A stretch of DNA of 64,000 bases from Symsagittifera roscoffensis (taxonomy: Eukaryota; Xenacoelomorpha; Acoela; Convolutidae). Of the stretch, positions 46,806 through 56,609 are shown one piece after another; positions within the stretch are counted from its first letter, which is position 1; each line of letters starts with the position of its first letter. Made by a program: the position numbers and the translations under genes. The notes beneath the pieces were generated by a model. It was not told the origin of the DNA and made no database searches. It worked only from the letters and a program-made list of their open reading frames with translations. Location: contig NC_087062.1 of assembly GCF_963678635.1 (NCBI RefSeq), forward strand, positions 45,334,395 to 45,398,394. Reading direction: 5' to 3'.

Positions 46806-48786
46806 GAAACTGTTGAATACTTTATGCGGTGTGTATTGTACAAAACGATGAATTTTTGTACATTGTAGTCCTAGATCCAAATAAAAATTGAAAAGTGGTG
46901 TGATCAGTGTTCCGTTGGTCAATTTGAAGCTCGATATCAACATTCTTTGCGATTGTTTTAACAAATCGTTTTCTTCCGCATATGTCTTCATATATTCACC
47001 AATATCGTTTCTGGAAACATCAATATTTTTGAAAATAGGTGGGAAATTGGAAAATTTTGCTTTAAGCTCATCTGGAACACTCAGATCGCATTGCACATAG
47101 CCGAACATTTTTTCATTTCTAATGTTTTGCACTAGTGAATTTGTAGAAAGAGGTCTTTTGAAGGGAAAGTGAGTTCTAACGTGATTTTTCACGTCTACAT
47201 TGTTTTTAAATTGATCCCACCAGCAAACTCCCACATTTCTTCAATAGAGTATCCTTTTTCTCGAATGTAGTCTTTTCGAAGATATCCATTTCTCTTTTCT
47301 TGGTTCCTCGTTTGATGTCATCATCAGTTAGGCTCGGTCTAGCTTCTTGACAAGGACAAAAATGGAAATAACAACCCATTGATTCAAAGACAGTCTTACA
47401 ATGGTTGCAATAACCATCAACACTAAAGCAATCAATTTTTTTCTGTTTTCCTGTAGTGTAGTAACTCTCAATTTTACATTCAGTTCTGGTTGCTTGAAAG
47501 TATGACATGACCATATTTTCAAATGTTCGAACTGGATTTTGCCTTGCGTTGAATTTTTGTGTTTCTTCATCGTAGTCCCATCTCGTATACAAACCTGTGG
47601 GCATATCCTGACACATAGAATAAGGATAGAGTTGACTAGCATCAATCCCAACGATTGATTTACACAAATTTTTTGATTTTCGAATAAAGGTTTCATTTGC
47701 TACTGCTTTCCTTGTGAAAACAATTGAGGGACCACCGGTCATATCTTCCCGTATTTTTTCAAGCAAGTCACTATCACTCGAAAAGAATGGGTAAAACTTA
47801 TAGTCGGTTGATTTGTGTAGACAGATGTTGGCTAGATTCGGTAGTGTGCAGCCGAGCTTTAACATATCTATCCCTTTGTCATGATAAAATTCAATCAATT
47901 TCTGCATAGCATCAAGGGTAGGAACTACATCTTTGTTGTTATACCACCGTAGAAAGTCGCGAAATATTGTCATCTTTTCCTGTTCCCAGATAGATTTAAG
48001 GTAGTTGTAGTTTTCCAATCCCGTAGTTGGTTTGGTTTTGAGACCGAGTTTTTTCAAGGCTTGCTCTTCAGTTATCCCAGTGTTAAGAAGTTTTTGATAA
48101 TAATCAAACTCTTTATCGAGAGGGTTACTATTCTTCCTTCAGTTTGCTGTAGAAGTCATCATACGAGGGTAGTTGTTGTTCATCAAGCTTGTTCGGAGTA
48201 TCAAACCACTCGTATGGAAAGTATCCTTTCAGCTCACTGGCTTTGTAAGCTTTTAGAAAAGAGTCTAAGGTAGTAGCTCCACCCAAAAACTTCATAATGT
48301 CCAGAAGCTGAACATCTCCAAATTTGAAGGAAACAAAGTCGTTTGCTTTCTTGATAACTGATGGTTCAATTTCTTTTTCCTTGATAAGGTAGGGAATGAG
48401 GTATGATTTAATGAGGTTTATATCATACTGACCGCTGTTGAATCCAAATACTGGTAGAGCTCTAGATGTTGCATCAAATCAATCAATTGATTTTTTTGAA
48501 TCCTGAGAAAGTGAGTGGATGCGTCTGTTTCTTCCTCATTCTCGATACATTCATCTTCGTACTCTCTTGCTTCAATCTTGTTGAAACTAACTCGTTCATT
48601 AAGTATGCTGAAAATTGTGTGTAATCGCTTTTTGATGTTATTTTCAATTTCCAGAAACTTTGATCGCATTTCGGTTTCATTTTTTTTCCGCTAACAACTC
48701 CAAATTTGCCACAAAGTCAGTAATGAGGGATTGTGGATCTTTGTCACACAAAAAAATGGGTTCGTCAAGCAAATTGGATGAAATTA
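46806..48786 (-). repeat. PolB tandem copy C (N-terminal side)
   Basis: Shares the 4-bp insertion with copy B and has its own 13-bp deletion near 48458. Exo II reads FNSGQYDINLIK, the usual family form, unlike A and B. It continues into Exo I and the N-terminus, so it holds the original 5' junction. Confidence 0.92.
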
Positions 48787-50301
48787 ACACTGATATGGGT
48801 TCATGCTTCCCGATCCAAGTTATTGTTTCGGTTGGTTTTAGTTCTTCGGATGGCACGCAAATTGATTCAAAGTCAAAAATAGCGACATTTTTGAATTAGG
48901 TTCGTTCTTTTGTGTACTCAATATTGAACCCATCCAGTTTTTCAAATAACGTCTCTCGTAGAGTATAAACATTTTTGGGGTAGATGTTTTTGATTCGATC
49001 TTTGCATCGTAGGAGATGCTTGTTGAAGTGGTCTGCTTTGTGGAAAAATGTATCGCAAGTTGGGCATCGGAAGCATTTGAAGAAGTTGTCGATGTTATTG
49101 ACGTAAATAATGTGGTTGTTGTATCGTAGAAGTTTCACTGTGTTCTCATATTTACCGATACTTCTCCGAGCTAATTCTCCCACGAAGTCTCCATCTTCAA
49201 TGTTTATATCGTAGATAAAGATGTTTTTCTCTACTACATCTTCAACTACTGCTAGATTATCCATCGAAACTCCACGAAACTGTTTCGGATCACAACCCGA
49301 TTTCTCCAGAAAATCGTTAAAGATCTTGGAAGTGGATGCTTCAAGACCAGTTGTTCCATGTAAATGAACTGCAAGCGCTCGAAACAAACACAAATTGTCA
49401 TTGTATGGTTGTTTTGTGTCTCGATCCGAAACCAAACAATTAACATGCTTATTCCTCAGAAGTGGTTCGGGATTCACAGAATCTGGACATCCCATAGGTA
49501 CGTTTTTCAGTAAGGCTGCAAAAATGGTCACATTAGTGATCAGCTTGAATCGCCATTTCGTATTTTGTCTCTCTTGTGTACAAATTTCAATGATATCTTG
49601 CTTATTAACCTTGTTCTGTATAGTTGTCAAGTCTGCTTTAGTACAAAGTAGTATAGATTTATCAAAGAGTGTGTTATTTTCATGAGCGTAGAAATAACGA
49701 TATTACGTAACACAAATCCTAAGGCAATGTTGATTTTTGCTGCACAATCAAGTTTTTCAAAGACTTGATCCAGTTTTTCATTAACTAGATTAGGATCTAG
49801 TTTTGAAAGTTGAAAATTGAATACTTTGTGGCGTCCATTTTCCATCTCAGTATCTGTCAAGAAGTGTTGACAGGCATTCAACTCATCTCGTAGCTGATCA
49901 CTATCCTCCTCGTTTTCCAAGATTTTATTCAAATCAGCAACAGAATCACTCGTTTTTCTAGCTTTCATTCCGTGATCCTTCTTGCGATGCTGTTGAAGTG
50001 AATAATAGCTTGGAAATTCTTTCTCACACGATACACACTTTGTTGACTTTGGGTTTGACTTTACGTGCTTCTTGCTCGTATGGAAATTCATTTCCTGTTG
50101 ATTGTAAGTGAAATACCTACATTCGGAACAAGAAATAACTCCTCGCACGCAATTTTTCGTATGTCGAGAGTCATGATCCCTCCTGTACTCTTTACCACAA
50201 TCCTCGCATTTCCTTTTCTCATATCTATTCAGCGATGGCATCTAAAAATGGGAGAATTTTAAGTCTCAATATAAAGGGATTAGAACTTGGTACATATCGA
50301 A

Positions 50302-50912
50302 ATGGGAGATTTAAAATGTTCCAAAAAATTTAATAAAAATCATTTGAGCTTCCTCGAGTTACTTTATAGGAAAAAAGAAAAAAGTCCAATTGATTTTCTT
50401 ATTGATGAAATAGATGTTGACTCTTCCTTTTTTCATAATTTTTTGGACGTCTTTATTGTACAAAACAGAGTTATCCGACTAAGTAAAGGTATCTTCAGAG
50501 AAACTTACTCAATCAAAGAGTTTACTTTTGATTCACATATTGCGTATCAAAGTTTCAAACTTACGGCTGAGTTACACCTCACAAGGAAAGAAATTTTGTT
50601 TATTCTCGAGAATTTGAAATTGATCAAAAAGTCGTACGATAATCTATCAAAAACTCTTTTTATCCCCTATCCAAAACCCAAATTTGTAAAAACACCTCAG
50701 CAAAGTTCTTTATTCCTTCATTTCTTTAAAGATTTTCAAGTTCAAAATCCTGCTTGATTCGGTTTGGAATCAGATTTCCAGAAGTCTGCTTTGAAAAATT
50801 TGTCAACTTTGAGTTATCCTCCCAAATTTACATAAAAATTAAAGAACTTGACTATCTACTTAAAAATCAACAATTTCTCATTGATTACATACAAAAAATT
50901 CAATTAACTTGA
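50302..50912 (+). pseudogene. Polinton ORF of unknown function, divergent from PolB
   Basis: Starts MGDLKCSKKFNKNHLSF at ATG 50302. The frame ends at 50757, but a neighbouring frame stays open from about 50745 to TGA 50910 with similar composition (KIKELDYLLKNQQFLIDYI), so a single shift is likely. About 200 residues, Lys/Phe/Leu-rich, helical, no motif known to me. Its last base overlaps the ATG of the next small ORF (TGATG). The gap of 60 bp to the PolB start is the place for a shared two-way promoter. Confidence 0.55.
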
Positions 50913-51070
50913 TGAAAAAAGTTGCAGAGATGTTACTTTTATTAATTTTCTTTCTTTTGTTACTTATATCAGCAATATTTGTTATTTTTACCGCAAACAA
51001 CTTTTGGTCAGTTAATTTTGCAATTGCTTTTGTGTATATTTTTACTTATTTGGAAGATTTAAGTCCTTAA
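50912..51070 (+). CDS. Small membrane protein
   Basis: 52 residues, MKKVAEMLLLLIFFLLLLIS then two hydrophobic stretches (residues 7-26 and 30-47). Coupled to the upstream ORF by a 1-base TGATG overlap, which argues it is real despite its size. Function unknown. Confidence 0.5.
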   Translation: MKKVAEMLLLLIFFLLLLISAIFVIFTANNFWSVNFAIAFVYIFTYLEDLSP

Positions 51071-51077
51071 AAGCGTC

Positions 51078-51265
51078 TTCTGATTGGATACGACAACTAG
51101 AACAAAAATGAACGTTTTTGTGATTGGAAACGACAAAATCCAAAATGGAGCTTTGTTTCCGATTGGATACGACTTTTATCCAAGAATCCCATAAAAGGAA
51201 GCTGAAATCTGATTGGACACGACTACAATCCAAATAAAGAAAATCAATTCTGATTGGTTAAACCC
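51078..51265 (+). promoter_or_regulatory. Cluster of five GATTGG (inverted CCAAT) repeats
   Basis: GATTGGATACGAC-type motifs begin near 51080, 51123, 51162 and 51210, with a fifth GATTGG at 51252; the spacing is 39-48 bases. Four copies extend to GATTGGAHACGAC, and TCCAA recurs downstream of three of them. It lies upstream of the ORF at 51437/51477. Inverted CCAAT boxes are typical binding sites of NF-Y; the ACGAC extension is unusual. Confidence 0.6.
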
Positions 51266-51297
51266 ACACAGTCGAGTTGAAGGTACCCCTAACTCCT

Positions 51298-51410
51298 AAC
51301 TAAAAATCATTTTATTTTCAACTTAACTACCGTCAACTACCTCCTCTCTCAGCTCTAAATACCTTAATTTCAACTTATCTTCCGTCAACTATCCCTCTCT
51401 CAACTCTTTC
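51298..51410 (+). repeat. Imperfect direct repeat in the leader of the next ORF
   Basis: TTCAACTTAACTACCGTCAACTACC...CTCTCTCAGCTC and TTCAACTTATCTTCCGTCAACTATC...CTCTCTCAACTC follow each other at about 52-bp spacing. Pyrimidine-rich, directly upstream of the candidate acceptor CTTCTCAG at 51458. Confidence 0.5.
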
Positions 51411-51436
51411 TTATTTTTACTCTTGTACTCAATTTA

Positions 51437-51934
51437 TTGCTCAAATTGATCTTCTCAGTGCAAAACAGCAACCTCATGTACTCTGTAGAATTTTCGCCTG
51501 ATCTAGTACAAATTCAAGTGCGAGAAACAGTCTCTGGAGTTTTTCTGGCACGAATGGACATCCCAATCCAAGTCTGGCACATGGTGGAAGTGATGCGAAG
51601 GGATTTCAACGAACATCATATGATGCAAGTTCCCATCACAGAGAACCAACTTGGAACAATGCAAATGATGGGGGAAGTTTCTGATCATGTGGGAATGAAC
51701 TATCCCGAGATTCCGGACTCAAGATTTGTGGCTCAACCAGTCCACAACTTCCTTTTTCCTTGGGAGGAGGAAGGATCAGTCGAAAACCCCATCACAATAG
51801 ATGAAGATGAGGGATTCTCAGAAACAATGACGCCTCCAGTTCCACAACAACCACCAGCAATGGAACCTCGTCCAGCTCTGAGTTCTATAGAGAACCTCCA
51901 GAACTCTTCTGCTGCTCGACAGCTCTTTGATTAA
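51437..51934 (+). CDS. Acidic Pro/Met-rich Polinton accessory protein
   Basis: Frame of 165 codons; the ATG at 51477 (MYSVEFSPDLVQIQVRE) is a likely start because a splice-acceptor-like CTTCTCAG lies just before it. N-terminal half beta-like, then HHMMQVPITENQ. The C-terminal third is acidic and Pro-rich, with VENPITIDEDE resembling a SUMO-interacting motif and the end SSAARQLFD. The frame is intact and clearly richer in GC than its neighbours, so it looks like a real gene. Family not recognised. Confidence 0.6.
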   Translation: MLKLIFSVQNSNLMYSVEFSPDLVQIQVRETVSGVFLARMDIPIQVWHMVEVMRRDFNEHHMMQVPITENQLGTMQMMGEVSDHVGMNYPEIPDSRFVAQPVHNFLFPWEEEGSVENPITIDEDEGFSETMTPPVPQQPPAMEPRPALSSIENLQNSSAARQLFD

Positions 51935-52199
51935 ATGTTTTTGTAAATAAAGGTTGTTTGGTTTGGACTTCGTTTTCTGTAATTAATTTTTTCAATTTCA
52001 TTTTAATTATGAGAATAGATGAGAGGTTCAAGGTAAAACATTGAAAAACAATTAGAACTTAGTTAAGTGCTCCGAACTTGCACACATGTTAAAAAATTTG
52101 ATTAATTTTTGCACAAAAATTCGGAAAAACACTAAAAATTTGTACACAAGTAAAAAGTTACCTAATCGATATTGCATCTTGTACACACTTTTAGCCTTT

Positions 52200-52560
52200 T
52201 GTAAAAAAAATTGAAACACTTTTCGCATTTTGTCGAAAAAAAGTGAAACACTTTTCGCATTTTGTCGAAAAAATTGAAACACTTTTCGCATTTTATCGAA
52301 AAAAGTAAGACACTTTTCGCATTTTGTTGAAAAAATTGAAACACTTTTCGCATTTTATTGAAAAAAGTAAAAAACTTTTCGCATTTTGTTGAAAAAATTG
52401 AAACACTTTTCGCATTTTATCGAAAAAAGTAAAACGCTTTTCGCATTTTGTCGAAAAAATTGAATCACTTTTCGCATTTTATCGAAAAAGTAAAACAGTT
52501 TTCGCATTTTGTCGAAAAAAGTGAAACAATTTTCGCATTATGTCAAAAAATTGAAACATT
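52200..52560. repeat. Minisatellite with units of about 30 bp between convergent genes
   Basis: About 12 copies of roughly AAAAATTGAAACACTTTTCG followed by CATTTTGTCG, alternating TTGTCG and TTATCG. It separates the ends of the plus ORF (51934) and the minus ORF (52786). Frames on the minus strand here are repeat translations. Confidence 0.9.
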
Positions 52561-52785
52561 TTTTAAAACTTGTTAAGAAAATTGAAATGTTTTTTTGCAA
52601 CTTTTTGAAAATCAAAACAAATATTACATCTTTCTCAGATGTTTGAAAATTTTTTGTGCAAAGGTTTTTGACCACGGTGATTTTTTTCGGTAATTAATGG
52701 TAACTTTGTAAACATATGAGAGAAAATAGATGGAAAATCAGAAGTTTTTTATTGAAAAATTGACATGATCACTATTTACAAATCC

Positions 52786-53346
52786 TTAACCATCAATAAA
52801 ACAGTCAATTATTTTTAACAAATCATGTTCATATTTTGAGTTTTGTACTTTACGAACTCTTTCTATAAAAGCTGAACCAATAGTTTGTGTGGAAGCTAGT
52901 TTCTGGTTAGAACATAAATAGTGACGTTTGAATTTTTTGAGTAACAGTCTTTTCTTTGCAACACTTGGCTTTTTTTCTGCTCCTTTCCATTTCAAATTGT
53001 GATGAACAGCGCGGTCAAGTTGATTGAAAACTTCGCCAGTTGATGAAATAACATTCGAATAAAATCTGTATTTGTACAGAGTGTAAAGACAATCGATAAT
53101 TTGGTAGGTGAAATGAAAATTACCCAATCGTTGTAAAATTTGATCGAAAGATGAACCAATCAGAAGTATGTGGAACTTACAATTTTCCAAAGAACAGTAA
53201 GAATTGTGGGTAGAGACACAAAAATTATTGGTTACTATATATTTTTCGTAAAAATCACTGGAAACGGAAATAAATAGCGATTTTTGACAATACTCTGAAT
53301 AAAAGCTGGGAAGAGCTTGACACATAGCTGCAGCCATCTGGAACAA
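52786..53346 (-). CDS. Polinton ORF of unknown function (minus strand)
   Basis: 186 codons, intact; in-frame Met residues at 53346, 53337 and 53325 are all possible starts. Contains six or more Cys residues in the first half (MCQAL, EYCQK, NFCV, YCSLENC, DCLYTLY) and a basic middle (KWKGAEKKPSVAKKRLLLKKFKRHYLC) that could bind nucleic acid or target the nucleus. No domain known to me. It faces the plus-strand gene set across a short AT-rich gap. Confidence 0.6.
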   Translation of the reverse strand: MFQMAAAMCQALPSFYSEYCQKSLFISVSSDFYEKYIVTNNFCVSTHNSYCSLENCKFHILLIGSSFDQILQRLGNFHFTYQIIDCLYTLYKYRFYSNVISSTGEVFNQLDRAVHHNLKWKGAEKKPSVAKKRLLLKKFKRHYLCSNQKLASTQTIGSAFIERVRKVQNSKYEHDLLKIIDCFIDG

Positions 53347-53551
53347 TGATTTTTGCTGAAAATTGTGGATTTATATAGGAACACTAACACCTACACAATT
53401 CCATATTTGGAAATTTCCCTCAAAAATTCCAATCATAGATCTATTTCCTTTTATGGTTCAGTGAATGATTCATATTGTTTACTTTCAATTTCGTTTAATC
53501 TCAAATTCATTTCTCTCATTTCTCTTCATCTGATCAGTCTGTTCTTCAAAA

Positions 53552-54091
53552 ATGTACTCAAGAAAAGACACAAGTCCCAATTACATTGAATTCTCAAAAA
53601 ATCAAACAAGAATTGGGAGATTTGCTTGGTCCCAAAAATCCTACAAAGGGAAAGTTTATTTTGAACCCTGCTTTCAACTATTCAAGAAAAATGAGTTGGG
53701 ACAACTCGAAAAAAGACTGCAAGTCTATCTTGGTGAAAAAGAAGGAGAAGCAATCTCAGCAATTAGAAATACTGTTATTCACGATGCTGAATACCTTGGA
53801 CTCGTTCCTATATTGGAACTCACTTCTGACAAAGAGTCAACTATGGATCAGGAGCTTGCCAACTGCAACAAAGTGTATGCCATAGCAACATACAATAGAA
53901 GACAAGTTTGTGTCACGATCAAGAAGTACAATATTAACAAACCTCCCTACATTCAGATTCGACTATTCACCGCAAAAGAGAATGAAGCAATGAAACAAGT
54001 TGCCTAGGTCAACTATACTTTGAACGAATTCAAAGAACTGTCCCAAATTTTGGGAGACTTTATGTTTGCTGAGAACTGTAATGTACAATAA
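53552..54091 (+). pseudogene. PC4-like ssDNA-binding protein 1
   Basis: Starts MYSRKDTSPNYIEF. Two beta-rich blocks: WSQKSYKGKVYFEPCFQLF and, near residues 115-135, RRQVCVTIKKYNINKPPYIQIRLF. TAG 54005 interrupts, then the same frame continues with NYTLNEFKELSQILGDF to TAA at about 54091. A basic beta-meander followed by an 'LT..E...L' helix is the layout of PC4-type domains, which bind single-stranded DNA; the assignment is inference from pattern. A paralogous ORF follows directly. A replication or late transcription role would fit. Confidence 0.5.
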
Positions 54092-54602
54092 TTTGTGTTG
54101 TTCATGTTTTTTGTCTTGTAATTTAACTATTTATCCTCAAAATCATTTTTCAGTTAGTATTGGTGTTGAACAGTATGAGTTGGAATATTGGTTTTTCGAG
54201 AAATTTACCTTAAAACTTCACAATAAATTGGGACTTTTTCATATTGTTCTAGAAGAAAAGTCCCAACAAATTTCACTAACAATTAAAGAATCTCAAAATT
54301 TACCAAACTTGCAGAATTTGGACGTAGACTCACAAATATCTCACTTTGAGTGGACTCTGCATAATGGTAGAAGAAAAATTCACATAGAATACCGATCTGA
54401 TACCAAAAAAATAGATCTTGTAGAATATCGTAGAAATGGAAATCAATGGAAAAATAATCAATCTTTACAACTACAAAAAGAAGAATATGATAAATTACTT
54501 GATATGCTTCCTTCATTACTAGGTTATGTAGAGATCTTCAAAAAATCTCGTATCATTATTGACGAATGCACTGTAGAAAATGAACGTACAGAAATTGAAT
54601 GA
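54081..54602 (+). CDS. PC4-like ssDNA-binding protein 2
   Basis: Open to TGA 54600. ATG 54081 gives a Cys-rich start that may be non-coding, since an acceptor-like ATTTTTCAG lies at 54154 just before the convincing part (SIGVEQYELEYWFFEK). The second block RRKIHIEYRSDTKKIDLVEY and then LQLQKEEYDKLLDMLPSLL parallels the preceding ORF, so the two are probably old duplicates. The end overlaps the next gene (ATGA at 54599). Confidence 0.55.
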   Translation: MYNNLCCSCFLSCNLTIYPQNHFSVSIGVEQYELEYWFFEKFTLKLHNKLGLFHIVLEEKSQQISLTIKESQNLPNLQNLDVDSQISHFEWTLHNGRRKIHIEYRSDTKKIDLVEYRRNGNQWKNNQSLQLQKEEYDKLLDMLPSLLGYVEIFKKSRIIIDECTVENERTEIE

Positions 54603-54981
54603 AATTCAAAGAGTTTTTGAGATTATTAGGCAAGATTTCTCATCAAGTACAAAAAGAAAAAATTTATTTCTTTGTACCTGTATTGTTTTGGACCCGGACA
54701 TAAATTTAAAAGAAATGGACCAAAAATTTCCTTTTGGCGGACTAATTGGATACGGAAACTCCTGTATGGATTACTTTTTTGCAAACTCCAAAATTTTTAG
54801 ACTACATGCAATTCTAGACGACTCTGCTGGATCTGTGAAATCTACTACAAAAAAGGTCCTGGGTATTGTTATGTTGCACCTAGTCTCCCCAGTTCATGCT
54901 TTCTTGGTCACGTGACTGGATTATTTTTTTGTTTATATGTTAAAATATTTGCTTCATCAGTATATGCTTTGTTTGATTGTT
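54580..54981 (+). pseudogene. Conserved Polinton protein, frameshifted
   Basis: The frame from 54580 carries FPFGGLIGYGNSCMDYFF and SKIFRLHAILDDSAG, a block I associate with Polinton gene sets. A shift near 54840 moves the coding to another frame with GPGYCYVAPSLPSSCFLGHV and a Cys-containing hydrophobic end, stopping at 54981. The start may instead be ATG 54599 (MKFKEFLRLLG, ATGA overlap with the previous gene), which would require a second shift. Function unknown. Confidence 0.55.
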
Positions 54982-55027
54982 AATCATTTTTAACAAAAAC
55001 TCCAGAAAAATCAGTTAACAGAATAGA

Positions 55028-55496
55028 ATGAGTCTAGTTGTTTTGGATATTGAATGTATCGAAAGCAATAGTGAAAGAATTAGGAGTTTATAAGGATGGA
55101 CAAACAGAAGGATATTCCTTTCTTCCTCCCAAAAAATTCAAACCAACATCCCAATCTTTTTGGTGTACACAGCATCTTCATGGAATCAATTGGAGCAGTG
55201 GTTACGAAAAATATACTGAACTTGAAAAAATTTTGAAAAATCTAGAAGCCACAGACACGGAATTTTTTGCAAAAGGTTATGAAAAATGAAAGATTCTATC
55301 AGAATTTTTGGAAACAAAGATTATTAATTTGGATGACTACGCTTGCCCTAAAGTTCAGTTTTTGATATTCAAAGATGAAGAATATGATTGGAGGTGTAGC
55401 AACTACCCATTTCGTCTTGCAAAAAATCTTCACTGTGCAGAAAGAAAAGCATTTGCATACGGAACATGGACTCGATGTTTTTTTAACAAATTGTAA
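55028..55496 (+). pseudogene. Exonuclease-like Polinton protein
   Basis: Begins MSLVVLDIECIESNS at 55028, a D-x-E in a beta strand as in motif I of DEDD nucleases. A shift near 55070 leads to IVKELGVYKDGQTEGYSFLPP; TGA 55287 interrupts; the end has WRCSNYPFRLAKNLHCAERKA with FAYGTW. The combination of an N-terminal D-x-E and a C-terminal Cys/His-rich block is common to Mavericks in my memory, but I cannot name the family. A nuclease role is inference. Confidence 0.45.
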
Positions 55497-55574
55497 ATTA
55501 TATTATTCTTAATGTACTACCATTTTCAAACTTTAATTAAATTTCATTGTCAACTTTTTCTTTTTAGAGTTAAG

Positions 55575-55838
55575 ATGGTCGATCAATGTGACAAACCCGT
55601 AAATTTAGGAAATTTTGTTTTTGATGAAGAAAATCATGAACGAAAATCATGGAAATTGTTTGGACGTACATGTAATAGATCTCTTTTAGTTTTTTTGTGC
55701 CAATTTTTTGTTATAGTTTTGATGCTAGTATGTGCAATCGTTCGAATTATGTTATCCTCAACATGTGAAGAAACAACAGTTTGGGTAGCTATTTTATCAA
55801 GTACAGTCGGTTATATTCTACCTTCTCCAAAGCTATGA
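55575..55838 (+). CDS. Conserved small membrane protein of Polintons
   Basis: 87 residues, MVDQCDKPVNLGNFVFDEEN. Contains one strong membrane span (LLVFLCQFFVIVLMLVCAIV) and a second hydrophobic end (VWVAILSSTVGYILPSPKL). Acceptor-like CTTTTTAG lies five bases before the ATG. TGA overlaps the ATPase ATG as ATGA, so the two are coupled. The GYILPSP ending next to the ATPase is a recurring arrangement in this element class as I recall it. Probably a virion or packaging membrane protein. Confidence 0.6.
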   Translation: MVDQCDKPVNLGNFVFDEENHERKSWKLFGRTCNRSLLVFLCQFFVIVLMLVCAIVRIMLSSTCEETTVWVAILSSTVGYILPSPKL

Positions 55839-56609
55839 ATAAAATATTATCTACCAAAGAACGAATTTTTATTTCCCTAGTTGGACCAAGTGGATCTAGA
55901 AAATCGCATCTTATTTTTGATTGGTTGAAAATTGGTACTTTTCAACCAGCATTCGACAAAACTTTTTATTTTTATCAACATTAGCAACCTCTTTATAGTC
56001 AAATGCTAAGAAAAAACCTTAAATTTATCCAAGGAGTAGATTTTGACTTGATTGAAAATCTCCCCAATAATGGAACTAAGTATTTGCTTATATTTGATGA
56101 TTCTTGTGAAGAAATTTCAAACTCCAAACAATTTGTAAAAATTGCTACTGCGGGGAGACACAGGGGTCTGAATACAATATACATCAAACAAAATTTATTT
56201 CATCAAAGCAAATTAGGACGAGATGTAGAGTTGCAAAATACACACATAGTCTTGTTCAAGTCGCCGAGGGATGTTTTACAAATCAATACATTAAGTCAAC
56301 AACTAGTCCTAGGATCTCAATTGAAAGAGTGGTATCAAGATGCAACATCCGTTCCTTATGGTCATTTACTTATTGATTTAACCCCAAAAACAGTTGATTC
56401 ACAGGTATTGCACTAATAGTGGCTCAGTTCCAACAAAATTTTACTTACCAGCTGGAATAGAGACAAAGTTTTTGTACGATGAGTACACAATACGTCTCTA
56501 TTCTCCCAATATTTCAAAAATTTTCCCTAAGGCTTCGAAAACAATTCATTCTCAATTGCCCAAAAGATTTCATTCAGTTTCTGAGCGAGTGTTTAGTAAA
56601 CCTATTTAG
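55835..56609 (+). pseudogene. ATP: Packaging ATPase (FtsK/HerA type)
   Basis: Starts MNKILSTKERIFISLVGPSG. Walker A is GPSGSRKS (the usual second glycine before K replaced by R). Walker B is LLIFDDS; then TAGRHRGLNTIYIKQN and LFHQSKLGRDVELQNTHIV, the most conserved part of Polinton ATPases. TAG 55982 interrupts, and a shift near 56400 moves the end (YCTNSGSVPTKFYLP, LYSPNISKIFP) to another frame. It would pump the DNA into capsids. Two lesions plus the Walker A change mean no activity. Confidence 0.9.

Larger units (their letters stand above)
42101..50241 (-). pseudogene. PolB: Protein-primed family B DNA polymerase with internal triplication
   Basis: Reads from 50241 down. N-terminal C2H2-type zinc fingers (CEDCGKEY, CSECRYF, CVSCEKEF) are followed by an OTU-like region (YNDNLCLFRALAVHLHG), another finger (CPTCDTFFHKADH), Exo I (FDFES near 48868), Exo II, the palm DASQLYPYSMC, KLLGNSSYG, the MDTDFL catalytic pair (normally DTDS) and a conserved C-terminus to TAG. 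It copies the element from a terminal protein. The block from after Exo I to mid-palm is present three times. Stops (48896), a shift near 49690, and copy-specific indels break it. Divergent from the ORF at 50302. Confidence 0.9.

Noticed and set aside
43745-48273. Plus-strand frames opposite PolB, repeated at 43745, 45733 and 47724 and elsewhere
   Set aside because: They recur only because the polymerase block is triplicated; they are antisense shadows of PolB.
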